Numbered from the stretch's first letter, positions 44,639 through 52,834 are shown. The stretch: 54,364 bases of DNA from Archaeoglobus sp. JdFR-27 (GCA_002011235.1 MTMO01000048.1:1-54364); one strand, 5' to 3'. Made by a program: numbers and translations. Notes: generated from the letters alone by a model not told the origin.

Positions 44639-45268
44639 ATTTTTGCCTAAGTGTTTCAAACGTTTCTTTGTTTTGTTATTAAACTTAATAATCTATCATT
44701 AATTCCTATTAACTCCTTCCCTCCTAGGGAAAATTTAAACATCATAATTAATTATTGACAATCTATTAATCCTAATAGATCCCTCTAATAGAACCAAAAT
44801 CAATCTGCAAAAGTAGAGGGGAGGATGTAGCTGATTTCATGAGGAGAGCTACCAAAAGGGAGCTTGGAAGGTTGAACTATCTTTCTGAGGATGAGCTAAA
44901 GGCGCTGGAGATGGAGAAGGTAAAGGATGGAGCTTGAAAGATTTCAAACCAGAAAAAGCTTGGAATTACAAAATGGGAGTGTGGTATAATGTTAATTTCA
45001 GAAATATGATATGACAACCCTCAAATAGAGATCTCTCATATATCCAATACTCAGAAATCAACCCTTAGCGGAAAACCTGTAGGTTTGCACGTTGATTCTA
45101 ATATATTAGAGCGGTCTAATAGTATTAATATTAGAGATTCCATTAGTAATAGACTCGAGTTCGTTAATCATCTGCGGAGAAATTTAAAGAGTTTCGATTT
45201 AACTGAATTAACTTGTCATCTAATAGAGAACTCTATTAAGATTAATAGACCAATTGGGTGATGCTAAT
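44639..45268. promoter_or_regulatory. AT-rich region with many TCTAATAG-type palindromes (operator or origin candidate)
   Basis: Copies of CTAATAG/CTATTAG crowd this gap. CTATTA-ATCC-TAATAG and CTCTAATAGA lie around 44764-44793. TCTAATATATTAGA is a perfect palindrome at about 45096-45110. TCTAATA, seven bases, TATTAGA follows at about 45115-45135, then ATTAGTAATAGA. TAATAGAG-AA-CTCTATTA is at about 45222-45240, just upstream of the RHH gene at 45269. These could be RHH operators or iterons of a replication origin; no Rep gene is seen. Confidence 0.55.
44839..44937 (+). CDS. Possible 32-residue ORF in the element
   Basis: ATG to TGA reads MRRATKRELGRLNYLSEDEL, then KALEMEKVKDGA. The frame is open a further ten codons upstream (EDVADF), so it may be the tail of a decayed gene. 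Composition and codon use look coding. Function unknown, and it may not be expressed. Confidence 0.3.
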   Translation: MRRATKRELGRLNYLSEDELKALEMEKVKDGA

Positions 45269-45766
45269 ATGGTGTTAACCAAGCAAACGGTAGCGGTTTA
45301 CCTCAGGATCGATTTAATCGATGAGGCTAAAAGAAGGAATCTGAATTTAAGCCAATTAATTAATCGATTACTTGAGGAATTCCTATTCGGAAATTCAACC
45401 ACATTCAGTGAGGATTATATCAGGCTTAAAGAATTAAACAGGGAATTCGAAACACTCAAGAAAAAGGTAGAGGAGTTTGAAAAAGAGCTTAAAGAATTGA
45501 ACTCCAAAGCTGAAGAGGAAGTTATGATGCAAGAAGCTGAGAACGAAGCCCATCTGATTGCAGCCTTGAAAGAACATCCGGTTTTATCAAAGCTTAACGA
45601 CTTTTGGAGTTTCAAGTATGAAGCTGAAAGAATAGGGAATACAGTTGAAGGGATAGTAAACACAAACCTACAGATCTTCGCAACCAAAAACCAGATCAGT
45701 TTGAAGAAAGCTCAGGAGCTGTTTTTCAAGGCATTTCCAGAAATGAAAGATAAGGTTAGAGTATAA
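45269..45766 (+). CDS. RHH protein with coiled coil
   Basis: This protein of about 165 residues has an RHH domain at residues 1-45 (QTVAVYLRIDLIDEAKRRNL, then NLSQLINRLLEEFLF) and a coiled coil at about 58-100 (heptads of E/K/L). A helical C-terminal domain follows. The ATG at 45269 follows GGGTGATG. It sits directly downstream of the palindrome cluster, so autoregulation or segregation/replication control is likely. I cannot match the C-terminal domain. Confidence 0.7.
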   Translation: MVLTKQTVAVYLRIDLIDEAKRRNLNLSQLINRLLEEFLFGNSTTFSEDYIRLKELNREFETLKKKVEEFEKELKELNSKAEEEVMMQEAENEAHLIAALKEHPVLSKLNDFWSFKYEAERIGNTVEGIVNTNLQIFATKNQISLKKAQELFFKAFPEMKDKVRV

Positions 45767-45781
45767 AATTAGATTGTGTAT

Positions 45782-47065
45782 TTATACAGCGTAATCAAGC
45801 ATCACATTTACATTAGCTTTAAAGTTCGGAGAATATATCATCAAGCCCCATCCTTTTTCTGCCTCTACTGTTTTTTCATAAGTTTTTATGTCTAAAACAT
45901 AGCCTAACTGTTTAAATCCTTCGTTTTTCATAAATTTGTCAAATTCCCTTTTGCTAGGTAGTATGTAAATATCAATCGGCATATTTGAGGTTACCTTGAC
46001 TTTTACTTTCACTTTGGACATCTCTAATCCCAATGCAGGATTATACAAGTAGTAGAACACACCATAGTTCCTATTCAAAGTTATTTCATCTTTTTCTTTG
46101 AGTTTTACTAGGTCTAATGTCACGTAGAAATATTTGTCTTTAGGATTGTAAAACACACCTACCGCTCCATCTGTGAAATAGTTATCAAGGTCATGAATAA
46201 GAGATTTATGCACGGGACTTTTTAACCAACCATTTAAAACTTCTTCGGCTATCTTCTCTTCTGATTCTCCTTCTATTAGGGGATATGCGTATAGGTTTTC
46301 TCCAGCACTTAAATAGAATATGTTATCTTCTTGCAGTCTGTCAAAAATGTCTTTTCCTTCGGGGTTTGTATGGGAAAAATATCCTCTTTCTGCCATATCT
46401 TTGCTGTAGGTGTATGCGATCTCCCATATTCGAGAATTCCACCTCAAAGGATCTACACCGATTTTTTCCCTTTCAGCGTTTACCAGTTCAAATATCTTTT
46501 TTTCGATTAGAGCAATATCAAGGTCTGAAAATTGCCTTCTTTCTTCAAAAGGAGTGGAGGTAGGTATGGGAGTTGAGGGTATCGGAGAGAGAGTAGGTAA
46601 AGGTGTAAAGGTAGGTGTAGGTGTTAGATATATAAGAGTCCAAGAAGATTCCTCTGTTTCTTCTCGTGGGATAAAACAATTTAAACCAGAATAATTCAGG
46701 TCTTTTTCGGTTAGATTGCATATAAATTCCATTTCTTTGTTGTGCAAAATTGTTTTGATTGATACCTCACCCGTACTCAACTCTGCTATTGGTACTTCCA
46801 AAAAACCATTATTAGCATAACCAAGATATTTATTATTTAAGTATACATCACCGCTTAGAGGTTCTTTTGTCTCTTTTATACAAAAATAAAAAATAAATTT
46901 TCTTACAGGAGTTTGAGTAGGAGAAGGTGTCAAGGTTGTAATAGATACTTCAACAGTAGGTACAGAGGTAGGTCTTGGGATTGGTGTAGACTCTTCTCCT
47001 AGCTGTTCAGAGCATCCAATAATTAAGACGGTAATTAGCAAAGCTATAGTTAATCTAATCAACAT
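45782..47065 (-). CDS. Secreted CAP (SCP/PR-1)-domain lipoprotein
   Basis: This protein of 427 residues starts at the ATG at 47065, after GAGGT, with a lipoprotein-type signal (MLIRLTIALLITVLIIGCSE). A Thr/Pro-rich linker, a beta domain and a second TP-rich linker follow. Then comes a CAP domain: LVNAEREKIGVDPLRWNSRI, YFSHTNPEGKDIFDRL, AGENLYAY, GWLKSPVHKSLIHD. The CAP cavity residues His-Glu-His are present. The last 100 residues are an extra beta-rich domain. Function on the element is unknown; surface adhesion or a defensive or lytic role is speculation. Confidence 0.8.
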   Translation of the reverse strand: MLIRLTIALLITVLIIGCSEQLGEESTPIPRPTSVPTVEVSITTLTPSPTQTPVRKFIFYFCIKETKEPLSGDVYLNNKYLGYANNGFLEVPIAELSTGEVSIKTILHNKEMEFICNLTEKDLNYSGLNCFIPREETEESSWTLIYLTPTPTFTPLPTLSPIPSTPIPTSTPFEERRQFSDLDIALIEKKIFELVNAEREKIGVDPLRWNSRIWEIAYTYSKDMAERGYFSHTNPEGKDIFDRLQEDNIFYLSAGENLYAYPLIEGESEEKIAEEVLNGWLKSPVHKSLIHDLDNYFTDGAVGVFYNPKDKYFYVTLDLVKLKEKDEITLNRNYGVFYYLYNPALGLEMSKVKVKVKVTSNMPIDIYILPSKREFDKFMKNEGFKQLGYVLDIKTYEKTVEAEKGWGLMIYSPNFKANVNVMLDYAV

Positions 47066-47154
47066 ATTTTTACCTCTGTTATATAACACCATAAATTTTT
47101 GAAATATTTTAAACTTTTGTAAGATTGTTTCCTTTGTTCAATTTTTTCAAAAAT

Positions 47155-47922
47155 TTAAGGATACCTAAACATAGAACTCATTGAGCCTATTGACTTTCTC
47201 ACCTCTTCGACTTTTTCATCAACCCCTTCGATTATAATTTCAATCACATCATCTGTGAGTTGGAATGGTTTATCGTTATTTGGAAATTTCCAGACTTGTG
47301 GTTTAAGTTTTCCAACTCCAATACTATCACTTAATCTTTCTCTTTCAATGTAGTAGATTATGAAAGAAGCCAATTTGATCGTCTCGTCCATGGTATAATT
47401 AGTATCCCAACATCTGAGGAAAACGTCTCCTAAGTGTGCTTGCCCTATTACAACCTTGTCATAAATTGGTATCGGCACCCTATATCCCCAATCCATATAA
47501 TACAGTACTGGTTGGGGTTTGTGTTCTATTATGTCTTCCAAAACAAAAATGACTTGTAAAGTTGATGTATCATCTGGTAATTCGGTGTTCTCATAAACAG
47601 AGTACATTTCGTTAATAAGAGAGATACAATCTTGTTTAAAATTGAATGTTGTGTACTCGTACTTGGCTTCTTCTGGGAAATCTTTCGGTAATTCTTGGTT
47701 TTGGTATTCAAAGAGATGAATTCTATTTATTACCCTTCTTGGAAGTTCGTTTAAAAATTCATTAAAAATAGGTTCAATCCCAGCTGCCGCAAAAACGATA
47801 TATTCGAAATTTGGAACTGGTCTTATTTTATCTGTGTAGAAAGATTTTTCTCCTCTTTTAGCTTTTCTATCAGCAACTATAACTATCCCATCCTTACATT
47901 TCGCGCCTAAAATATAGGTCAT
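47155..47922 (-). CDS. Proteasome-like Ntn hydrolase
   Basis: This 255-residue protein starts MTYILGAKCKDGIVIVADRK, as in 20S proteasome beta/HslV-like subunits. After removal of Met, Thr2 would be the N-terminal nucleophile. D18 matches the conserved Asp17 and K32 in YTDKI matches Lys33 of the family. Helical and strand segments follow the Ntn fold (FAAAGIEPIFNEFLNEL, VVIGQAHLGDVFL). There is no propeptide. It is distant from the chromosomal proteasome subunits. TGATAAAATAC is about 40 bases upstream, in a promoter region divergent from 48065. Confidence 0.65.
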   Translation of the reverse strand: MTYILGAKCKDGIVIVADRKAKRGEKSFYTDKIRPVPNFEYIVFAAAGIEPIFNEFLNELPRRVINRIHLFEYQNQELPKDFPEEAKYEYTTFNFKQDCISLINEMYSVYENTELPDDTSTLQVIFVLEDIIEHKPQPVLYYMDWGYRVPIPIYDKVVIGQAHLGDVFLRCWDTNYTMDETIKLASFIIYYIERERLSDSIGVGKLKPQVWKFPNNDKPFQLTDDVIEIIIEGVDEKVEEVRKSIGSMSSMFRYP

Positions 47923-48020
47923 AGTTTCAACCTTTTCTAATTAACCGTGGTTGTATTTTATCAGTTCTCAAGATTAAACTTGAGTTTTAAGTAGTTTACC
48001 TCCAAACGTGTAACACTTCA

Positions 48021-48052
48021 TTTGGACTAAAAATTTAAATAATTTGGACTAA
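48021..48052 (+). promoter_or_regulatory. Direct repeats flanking the TATA box of the 48065 gene
   Basis: TTTGGACTAA occurs at 48021-48030 and again at 48043-48052, a 22-base offset (two helical turns). The AAATTTAAAT TATA element lies between them. A protein bound here would block the promoter, so this is a likely operator of the regulator-like gene. Confidence 0.6.
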
Positions 48053-48064
48053 GAAAATATTAGC

Positions 48065-48457
48065 ATGAAACTGAAGGAGAAAGGGAAAGTAAGAATAGGA
48101 AAAGATTCAACTAAAGGATACGTCTACCCAAAGTTAAGACTTCCAAAATATTTCAGCAATCTCGTAGGTGAAAAGGTAATTATTTACGAGGCTATTCTTG
48201 AGGAGGGTACAGGGATCTTGATAGTTCCTGAAAAAGTTGGACAAATTAGACAAAATGAGTTGGACAATTTAGAAATAGTTGGACTAAAAAATGATACAGA
48301 AAAAGAAATTAGAGAGATTAAAAAGGCTATTCTAGAGATCAAAGAGATTGTTTCAGAGAATAGAAGGGAATATATGGCATATTTAGGTGAAATATGCCGA
48401 GGGGGGGATTCGAACCCCCGACCTCCTGATTATGAGTCAGGCGCCCCAACCAGCTAG
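48065..48457 (+). CDS. Small regulator-like protein whose 3' end is the att/tRNA sequence
   Basis: Residues 1-60 (GKVRIGKDSTKGYVYPKLRL, PKYFSNLVGEKVIIYEAIL, GILIVPEKV) resemble a swapped-hairpin AbrB-like DNA-binding domain. Residues 85-112 form a charged coiled coil. In the integrated form the last residues (RGGDSNPRPPDYESGAPTS) are the antisense of the tRNA-Met gene. Joined to the left end of the element, the frame instead continues through 37 other codons and stops right before the integrase ATG. It may control the integrase; that is inference. Confidence 0.65.
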   Translation: MKLKEKGKVRIGKDSTKGYVYPKLRLPKYFSNLVGEKVIIYEAILEEGTGILIVPEKVGQIRQNELDNLEIVGLKNDTEKEIREIKKAILEIKEIVSENRREYMAYLGEICRGGDSNPRPPDYESGAPTS

Positions 48458-48468
48458 GCTACCTCGGC
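48395..48468 (-). tRNA. tRNA-Met (CAT), integration target (attR in its 3' half)
   Basis: On the minus strand the acceptor GCCGAGG pairs with CCTCGGC. D arm TAGCCTAGCTGGTTGGGGC; anticodon stem CCTGA/TCAGG with loop CTCATAA (anticodon CAT); T arm GGGGGTTCGAATCCCCC; discriminator A. CCA is not encoded. GAATATATTGC lies about 25 bases upstream. Elongator tRNA-Met is more likely than tRNA-Ile2(CAT), but I cannot settle this. The 3' half (48395-48439) is the right attachment repeat. Confidence 0.93.
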
Positions 48469-48815
48469 TTGCAATCTTGCAATATATTCTCCAACATGTG
48501 GTTATTAAATTTTTGCTGGAGTTTTGTTAGAGGAAATTGTATAAATGTTGCTCACATAAACATAACATTTGGAAGCAAAATATTTTACATAAAATTTATA
48601 TTAAATCAATCATGAGTGTCAATCAATTGAATTTAAGAAAAGCATTTTATTTTCAACCTAATCATTAAGATCGGGAATAATTAACCATATTTCCTCAATT
48701 AGCCCAATTTGCCTGGTTTTTTTGGATTTAAGATATTTAAATAAATTTGTTAATGGAAAAATATTTATATAGTCGTTAGTATAACTAAATTTTAACATCT
48801 AATGGGGTGAAATTA
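48469..48815. other. Intergenic region, no gene seen
   Basis: This AT-rich chromosomal flank holds the tRNA-Met promoter on its left. On its right, a TATA-like AAATATTTATATAG at about 48759-48772 probably serves the HTH gene at 48816. No other structure is visible. Confidence 0.5.
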
Positions 48816-49181
48816 ATGGTTGAAGAACTAACCGAGAAGGAGGAAAAAGTCGTCAAATTATTATCCGATGCAGGATTAAACAGGAATATTGCTAAAGTAG
48901 TTGTATTCCTCTCAAAATCAGGTGAAGCTATATCAAGAGACATAGAAAGGGCAGCAAATCTAAGACAGCCAGAGGTAAGCTTAGCCATGAAGGAACTCAA
49001 AGAATGGAACTGGATAAAAGAGAGAGAACTCAAAAAGAAGGGGAAGGGAAGACCATTAAAAAGCTATAAACTCACCCTTGATATAAAAGATATAGTTTCC
49101 GAACTTGTTAAGAAAAAGAGAGAGGAAATAAAAAGAACCGAGAAGGATTTAGAAGAACTGGAGAAGCTCGTCGGGCTTTAA
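48816..49181 (+). CDS. HTH transcriptional regulator (MarR/TrmB-like)
   Basis: This protein of about 121 residues has a winged helix: LLSDAGLNRNIAKVVVFLSK, AISRDIERAANLRQPEVSLAMKEL, wing KGKGRPLKSYKL. A basic C-terminal coiled coil (ELVKKKREEIKRTEKDLEEL) follows. Such one-domain archaeal regulators are common; the target is unknown. The ATG at 48816 follows GGGGTGA at good spacing; a GTG nine bases earlier lies inside that site. Confidence 0.78.
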   Translation: MVEELTEKEEKVVKLLSDAGLNRNIAKVVVFLSKSGEAISRDIERAANLRQPEVSLAMKELKEWNWIKERELKKKGKGRPLKSYKLTLDIKDIVSELVKKKREEIKRTEKDLEELEKLVGL

Positions 49182-49391
49182 GTCAGGCTTGATCTTCTCC
49201 ACCCCTAATTTTTAAACTTTTGCAATTTCTCTAGTTTTTGTAATTTTTGTAAATGATTTCTTTTGGTAGTTTAAAATGAGTTGATTTAAAATCAAATCAA
49301 AAGCTAACAAAATTAACAAAAACTAACAAAAGCCTATACAAACATCAACCTAAAGCCTAATTTAATATACTCCCTCTTCAACAATCAAATC

Positions 49392-50120
49392 ATGAAACTT
49401 GATACCGAATTTGGAGGAAAGCATCTAAGGTTTCATGTAGAAAATGTGGTTATTTTCTGCCATGGCCTACCATATGAGGCTGGATCAGTTATTGAAAAAG
49501 GTTACGATCAACTTGCAAAAAGTTTTGCTGAGAAAGGATTGAATTCCATAATCTTTGATTTTTCTGGAACAGGTTTGAGTAAAGGAGATTTCAATCTAGA
49601 GAATTGGGTTAGAGACCTTACTTCGATCGTTGGTGAGTTCACATCGGTAAGCCTAGTGGCATTCAGTATGGGAGGTGTCGTTGGAACTTACGTTGCAGCA
49701 AACAGGAACAATATAAGAAATCTAGTCCTCGTTGGCGTTCCATGCTGCTCTAACTCAATTACAGAAGACATGCTAAAGGAGATCTATGCTCACAACAAGC
49801 TAACAGGAGTCTTAAGAGGATTAAGGGACTTTGACTCCTTCAAAAAAAGGTTCTTAAAGGAGATGGAGATGTATGAGCCAAAGACATGGATAAGAGATGT
49901 TAAATGTCCGAAGTTGATAGTCCATGGCTCCTCTGACCAGATAATTCCTTTTGAGGATGCCGAAGTTCTTTTTGAAGCTACGAGCGAACCAAAATATTTC
50001 CTCAAAGTGGTAAATGGAAGCCATTTTCTAAGGCATCACAAAGAGGTGTTGGAGAAAATAAGAACCTGGCTCACCAAAAAAGAAAAGTATGGAATGGTTA
50101 TGCAGGAAATCTTCGTCTGA
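49392..50120 (+). CDS. Alpha/beta hydrolase
   Basis: This 242-residue alpha/beta-hydrolase-fold protein has an oxyanion motif CHGLPYE, the FDFSGTGLSKG turn, the nucleophile elbow VAFSMGGVVG, the acid in HGSSDQIIPFEDA and the histidine in NGSHFLRHHKEV. The triad is complete, so it is probably an esterase or acyl hydrolase of unknown substrate. It is convergent with adenylate kinase, with a five-base gap. Confidence 0.9.
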   Translation: MKLDTEFGGKHLRFHVENVVIFCHGLPYEAGSVIEKGYDQLAKSFAEKGLNSIIFDFSGTGLSKGDFNLENWVRDLTSIVGEFTSVSLVAFSMGGVVGTYVAANRNNIRNLVLVGVPCCSNSITEDMLKEIYAHNKLTGVLRGLRDFDSFKKRFLKEMEMYEPKTWIRDVKCPKLIVHGSSDQIIPFEDAEVLFEATSEPKYFLKVVNGSHFLRHHKEVLEKIRTWLTKKEKYGMVMQEIFV

Positions 50121-50124
50121 TCTT

Positions 50125-50775
50125 TTAAGTGAGTTTGTCCAAAATTTTTTCTATCTCTTCAAAAACCCCTTCAATGGATTTCGTCCCGTCAACATCGTAG
50201 ACCAACCCTTTTTTGCTGTAATAGTCTATCAAAGGCTCCGTCTGGGCTTTATAAACTCTCAACCTTTCCTTCACAGTCTCTTCCTTATCGTCATCTCTCT
50301 GATGAAGCTCTCCACCACACTTATCGCATTTTCCTGACTCCTTAGGTGGATTGTAGATAAGATGGTAAACTGCCCCGCACTTCTTACAAGTTCTTCTGTT
50401 GACTATCCTCTTCACAATCTCATCTTCAGGTACTGCAACGTTGATCACAGCATCGATTTTCTTCCCAAGTTCATCGAGTATCCCATCCAGAGCCTCTGCT
50501 TGCTTTAGCGTTCTGGGAAATCCATCGAGGATGAATCCCTTTTCACAATCGGGCTGGGCTAGCCTTTCCTTTACGATCCCAATAACAACCTCATCGGGCA
50601 CGAGCTCGCCTTTGTCCATGTACTCCTTTGCCTTCCTTCCAAGCTCCGTTTGCTTTGCTACAGCCTCTCTAAGCATGTCTCCTGTTGAGATCTGTGGAAT
50701 GTTGTATTTTGAAACTATAAGCTTCGCTTGGGTACCTTTTCCAGCTCCAGGAGCACCCAACAAAATCAGGTTCAT
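50125..50775 (-). CDS. adk: Adenylate kinase
   Basis: This 216-residue kinase interconverts AMP+ATP and 2 ADP. It has P-loop [17 protein letters not shown] site [27 protein letters not shown], and a lid with a zinc motif ([13 protein letters not shown], then CDKCGG). This is the long-lid bacterial-type enzyme found in Archaeoglobales rather than the trimeric AdkA of methanogens. TTAAATGCC-type leader is short. Confidence 0.96.
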   Translation of the reverse strand: MNLILLGAPGAGKGTQAKLIVSKYNIPQISTGDMLREAVAKQTELGRKAKEYMDKGELVPDEVVIGIVKERLAQPDCEKGFILDGFPRTLKQAEALDGILDELGKKIDAVINVAVPEDEIVKRIVNRRTCKKCGAVYHLIYNPPKESGKCDKCGGELHQRDDDKEETVKERLRVYKAQTEPLIDYYSKKGLVYDVDGTKSIEGVFEEIEKILDKLT

Positions 50776-50864
50776 GAAGGTTAAATGCCCTTGCCATTTT
50801 AAAATTTTTCATTTTTCAAGATTTTTAGATATCAAAAATTTTAATGTCAGAATTTGATTTGATG

Positions 50865-52052
50865 TTAATCCAAAACCTCACCGAGAAAGATTCCATCTTT
50901 TGATCTTACGATTTTAAACCTAACGAAATCGCCAACTTTATGGTCTGTTCTAACAGTAACAACTCTGTCTTTAACCACCACAAGTTTTTCACCATGCATC
51001 CTGCCATCTGCAACGATTCTGGCTTTGAAAACATCCCCCTTCTTAATTGGATGTGGAAATTTTCTGCATTTATACATTCCAAAATCTTTTGGCTTCAGAA
51101 TGAGCTTCACACCGTATTCCTTCTCCCAAACTTCAAGCTTGCTGTAAAACTCTCCGAAGGATATGATATTTTTCAATTTTCTCCCAAATTTATAGGGTAT
51201 GTATTTTTGAATGCCCAGCGGGGGATAGTTTTTTCCGGCACCTATATCAAGGGCAAATTTGATTATTTCTTCCATATCTCTGTCGTTGTACCCTGGAACC
51301 CAGACTGGAGCTATAAGAAGATCTATTTTGCTCTCAGCAATTGCTTTCGCAACCTCAATAACCCTTTCCAAAGGATACCTAATTCCAGCAAGCTTGTTCG
51401 CCCTTTCTTCATCAAGAGAACTCAGAGAGAGGTTTATTCTCGTTACAAGACCCTCAAGCACCTCTATTTTTTCTTCTGAAAGCAAAATACCATTCGTCTG
51501 AATGGAGACAACGTTGATTTCCTTTAATTTCCATATACCTTCAAGCAACTTCTCCATATAAGGGTAAAGAAAAGGTTCCCCCTGACCATCAATATGTGCT
51601 TCAACATTTTCACCCTTGAATCGTGCAAGCTCTGCGATCCACTCCAGCATGTAATCTGGATCTACCAAATAGTCCGTTGCTCTGGTTTTGCTGTTTTTCC
51701 CCTCATCAACACTGCAAAAGATGCATCGCAGATTGCACCCACAAACTGGTCTTATCTGGATCAAGTTGGTGCCCCTATCTATTAAACCAAAAGCGGAGCT
51801 CCCCATGAGGGGAATTCCACTCTCTTTAGTAACAAAAACGAGGTTCCTCTTTGTGATGTGGCTTAAAATCCGCCTTGGTTCAGCATAGGAGATTACGTAT
51901 TCCTTCTCCCTCCTTCTCATCAGGGATTCATAAACGTGAATGGGTATCCTTATCTCGACAAAATTCCTCAGAACAAATACTTTCTCTCCATTTTCATCGT
52001 ATTCTCTCAGTATTGGACGTGTCTTATCAAATCTGTCCATCTTAGCTAACAC
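50865..52052 (-). CDS. Radical SAM protein with C-terminal TRAM-like domain
   Basis: This 395-residue protein has the radical SAM cluster motif CGCNLRCIFCSVDEG near residue 105, then GEPFLYPYMEKLLEGI and VSIQTNGILL, typical of the SAM barrel. The C-terminal 60 residues (VFKARIVADGRMHGEKLVVV, then VGDFVRFKIVRSKDGIFLGEV) look like a TRAM domain, so an RNA substrate is likely. It starts at GTG 52052, overlapping the TAG of the small HTH gene, or at ATG 52040. Reaction unknown. Confidence 0.85.
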   Translation of the reverse strand: MLAKMDRFDKTRPILREYDENGEKVFVLRNFVEIRIPIHVYESLMRRREKEYVISYAEPRRILSHITKRNLVFVTKESGIPLMGSSAFGLIDRGTNLIQIRPVCGCNLRCIFCSVDEGKNSKTRATDYLVDPDYMLEWIAELARFKGENVEAHIDGQGEPFLYPYMEKLLEGIWKLKEINVVSIQTNGILLSEEKIEVLEGLVTRINLSLSSLDEERANKLAGIRYPLERVIEVAKAIAESKIDLLIAPVWVPGYNDRDMEEIIKFALDIGAGKNYPPLGIQKYIPYKFGRKLKNIISFGEFYSKLEVWEKEYGVKLILKPKDFGMYKCRKFPHPIKKGDVFKARIVADGRMHGEKLVVVKDRVVTVRTDHKVGDFVRFKIVRSKDGIFLGEVLD

Positions 52053-52294
52053 TACCCCCTTATCCCCTTTACTTCTCCAAATATCTGCTTACCAAGATCT
52101 GTGAGCCTATATATGTTTTCAGTAGCTTCCACAATTCCGTCTTTTTCCAGTTCATCAAGCAAACCTTTGACGACTCTGTCTGGAGTCCTCATGTACTTTG
52201 AAATCGTTTTTGGATCGCTTTCCTTACGGTTAAGAATTTCAATTATCTTAACTTTGTTACTGTTCGAGGTTACATGTCCAATTAGTTCCTTCAT
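52052..52294 (-). CDS. Small winged-helix protein (ArsR-like)
   Basis: This 80-residue winged helix has SNSNKVKIIEILNRKESDPK, TISKYMRTPDRVVKGLLDEL and wing IVEATENIYRLTDLGKQIF. GGAGGTG precedes the ATG. Its stop overlaps the radical SAM start by one to three bases, so the two are coupled. It may regulate the operon or assist the RNA-modifying partner. Confidence 0.82.
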   Translation of the reverse strand: MKELIGHVTSNSNKVKIIEILNRKESDPKTISKYMRTPDRVVKGLLDELEKDGIVEATENIYRLTDLGKQIFGEVKGIRG

Positions 52295-52523
52295 TTCCTT
52301 TTCACCTCCTTTAATTAATCAATTGTCCATTTTTAATAAACCTTTCAGCCTTTCACCCCCTCAACCTTTACTTCGTTTTCCTTATTTCTAATATCTAACT
52401 TAAATCGAATTGTTATAACCTTTATCCTGCGCTTCCCGATAGATCATACCCAGCATTGGTTAGACCTTACCCAATTTCCTTACCCCCGGAAAGCTTAATA
52501 TACCTACCAGAAACATCTATTCT

Positions 52524-52834
52524 GGTGGGCTAGGCTGGGCTGTTCGGCGTAGCCTGTGACCCGAAACCGTCGATATGCGGGGGCCGAAGCCGAGGGAAGG
52601 TTCGTGGAGCAGGAGATGGTACTCTCCTCATTCCCGTAGAGTCCCCGTCCCGATGGGCTGGCGGTTACTGTCTGGCTGCCCGAAGGGGCTGTCAGCAGTA
52701 TTAACCGGAGGAAACGGCCCAGGCCCGGAAGGGAGCAAGCTTACTTCGGACGACCAGCGCTGTCGGGGTAGCGGGGAGGAGGGGATGTTTTGAGTACCCT
52801 CCTGCAAAGCGAATCGACCTGAGGCGTGCCCACC
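52524..52834 (+). ncRNA. ffs: SRP 7S RNA
   Basis: This 311-base GC-rich RNA has complementary ends (GGTGGGC at 52524 and GCCCACC ending 52834). It has the 5'-domain loops (GGCTGTTCGGCGTAGCC) and the helix 8 SRP54-binding motif GGCCCAGGCCCGGAAGGGAG with AGCA opposite. TTAATATACC lies 25 bases upstream, with CGGAAAG before it (BRE), and TTTAATTTT follows the 3' end. Length and fold fit archaeal SRP RNA. Confidence 0.95.

Larger units (their letters stand above)
43420..48439. mobile_element. Integrated element in tRNA-Met(CAT), about 5 kb
   Basis: A 3'-half tRNA-Met sequence (acceptor, T arm, variable region and anticodon arm) occurs at 43420-43463 and again, as part of the complete tRNA gene, at 48395-48439. 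The two are identical except for one G in a G run (six versus seven). Between them lie a tyrosine integrase beside the left end, two RHH proteins, a region of palindromes, a CAP-domain lipoprotein, a proteasome-like hydrolase and a small regulator-like gene reaching into the right end. This is the layout of an archaeal tRNA-integrated plasmid or virus. No replication, capsid or packaging gene is recognised. Confidence 0.88.

Noticed and set aside
46285-46694. Two plus-strand ORFs of 92 and 94 codons
   Set aside because: Shadows of the CAP-domain lipoprotein; the glycine/valine-rich stretch mirrors its Thr/Pro linker.
52575-52793. Plus-strand ORF of 72 codons
   Set aside because: It lies wholly inside the SRP RNA; composition comes from the structured RNA.
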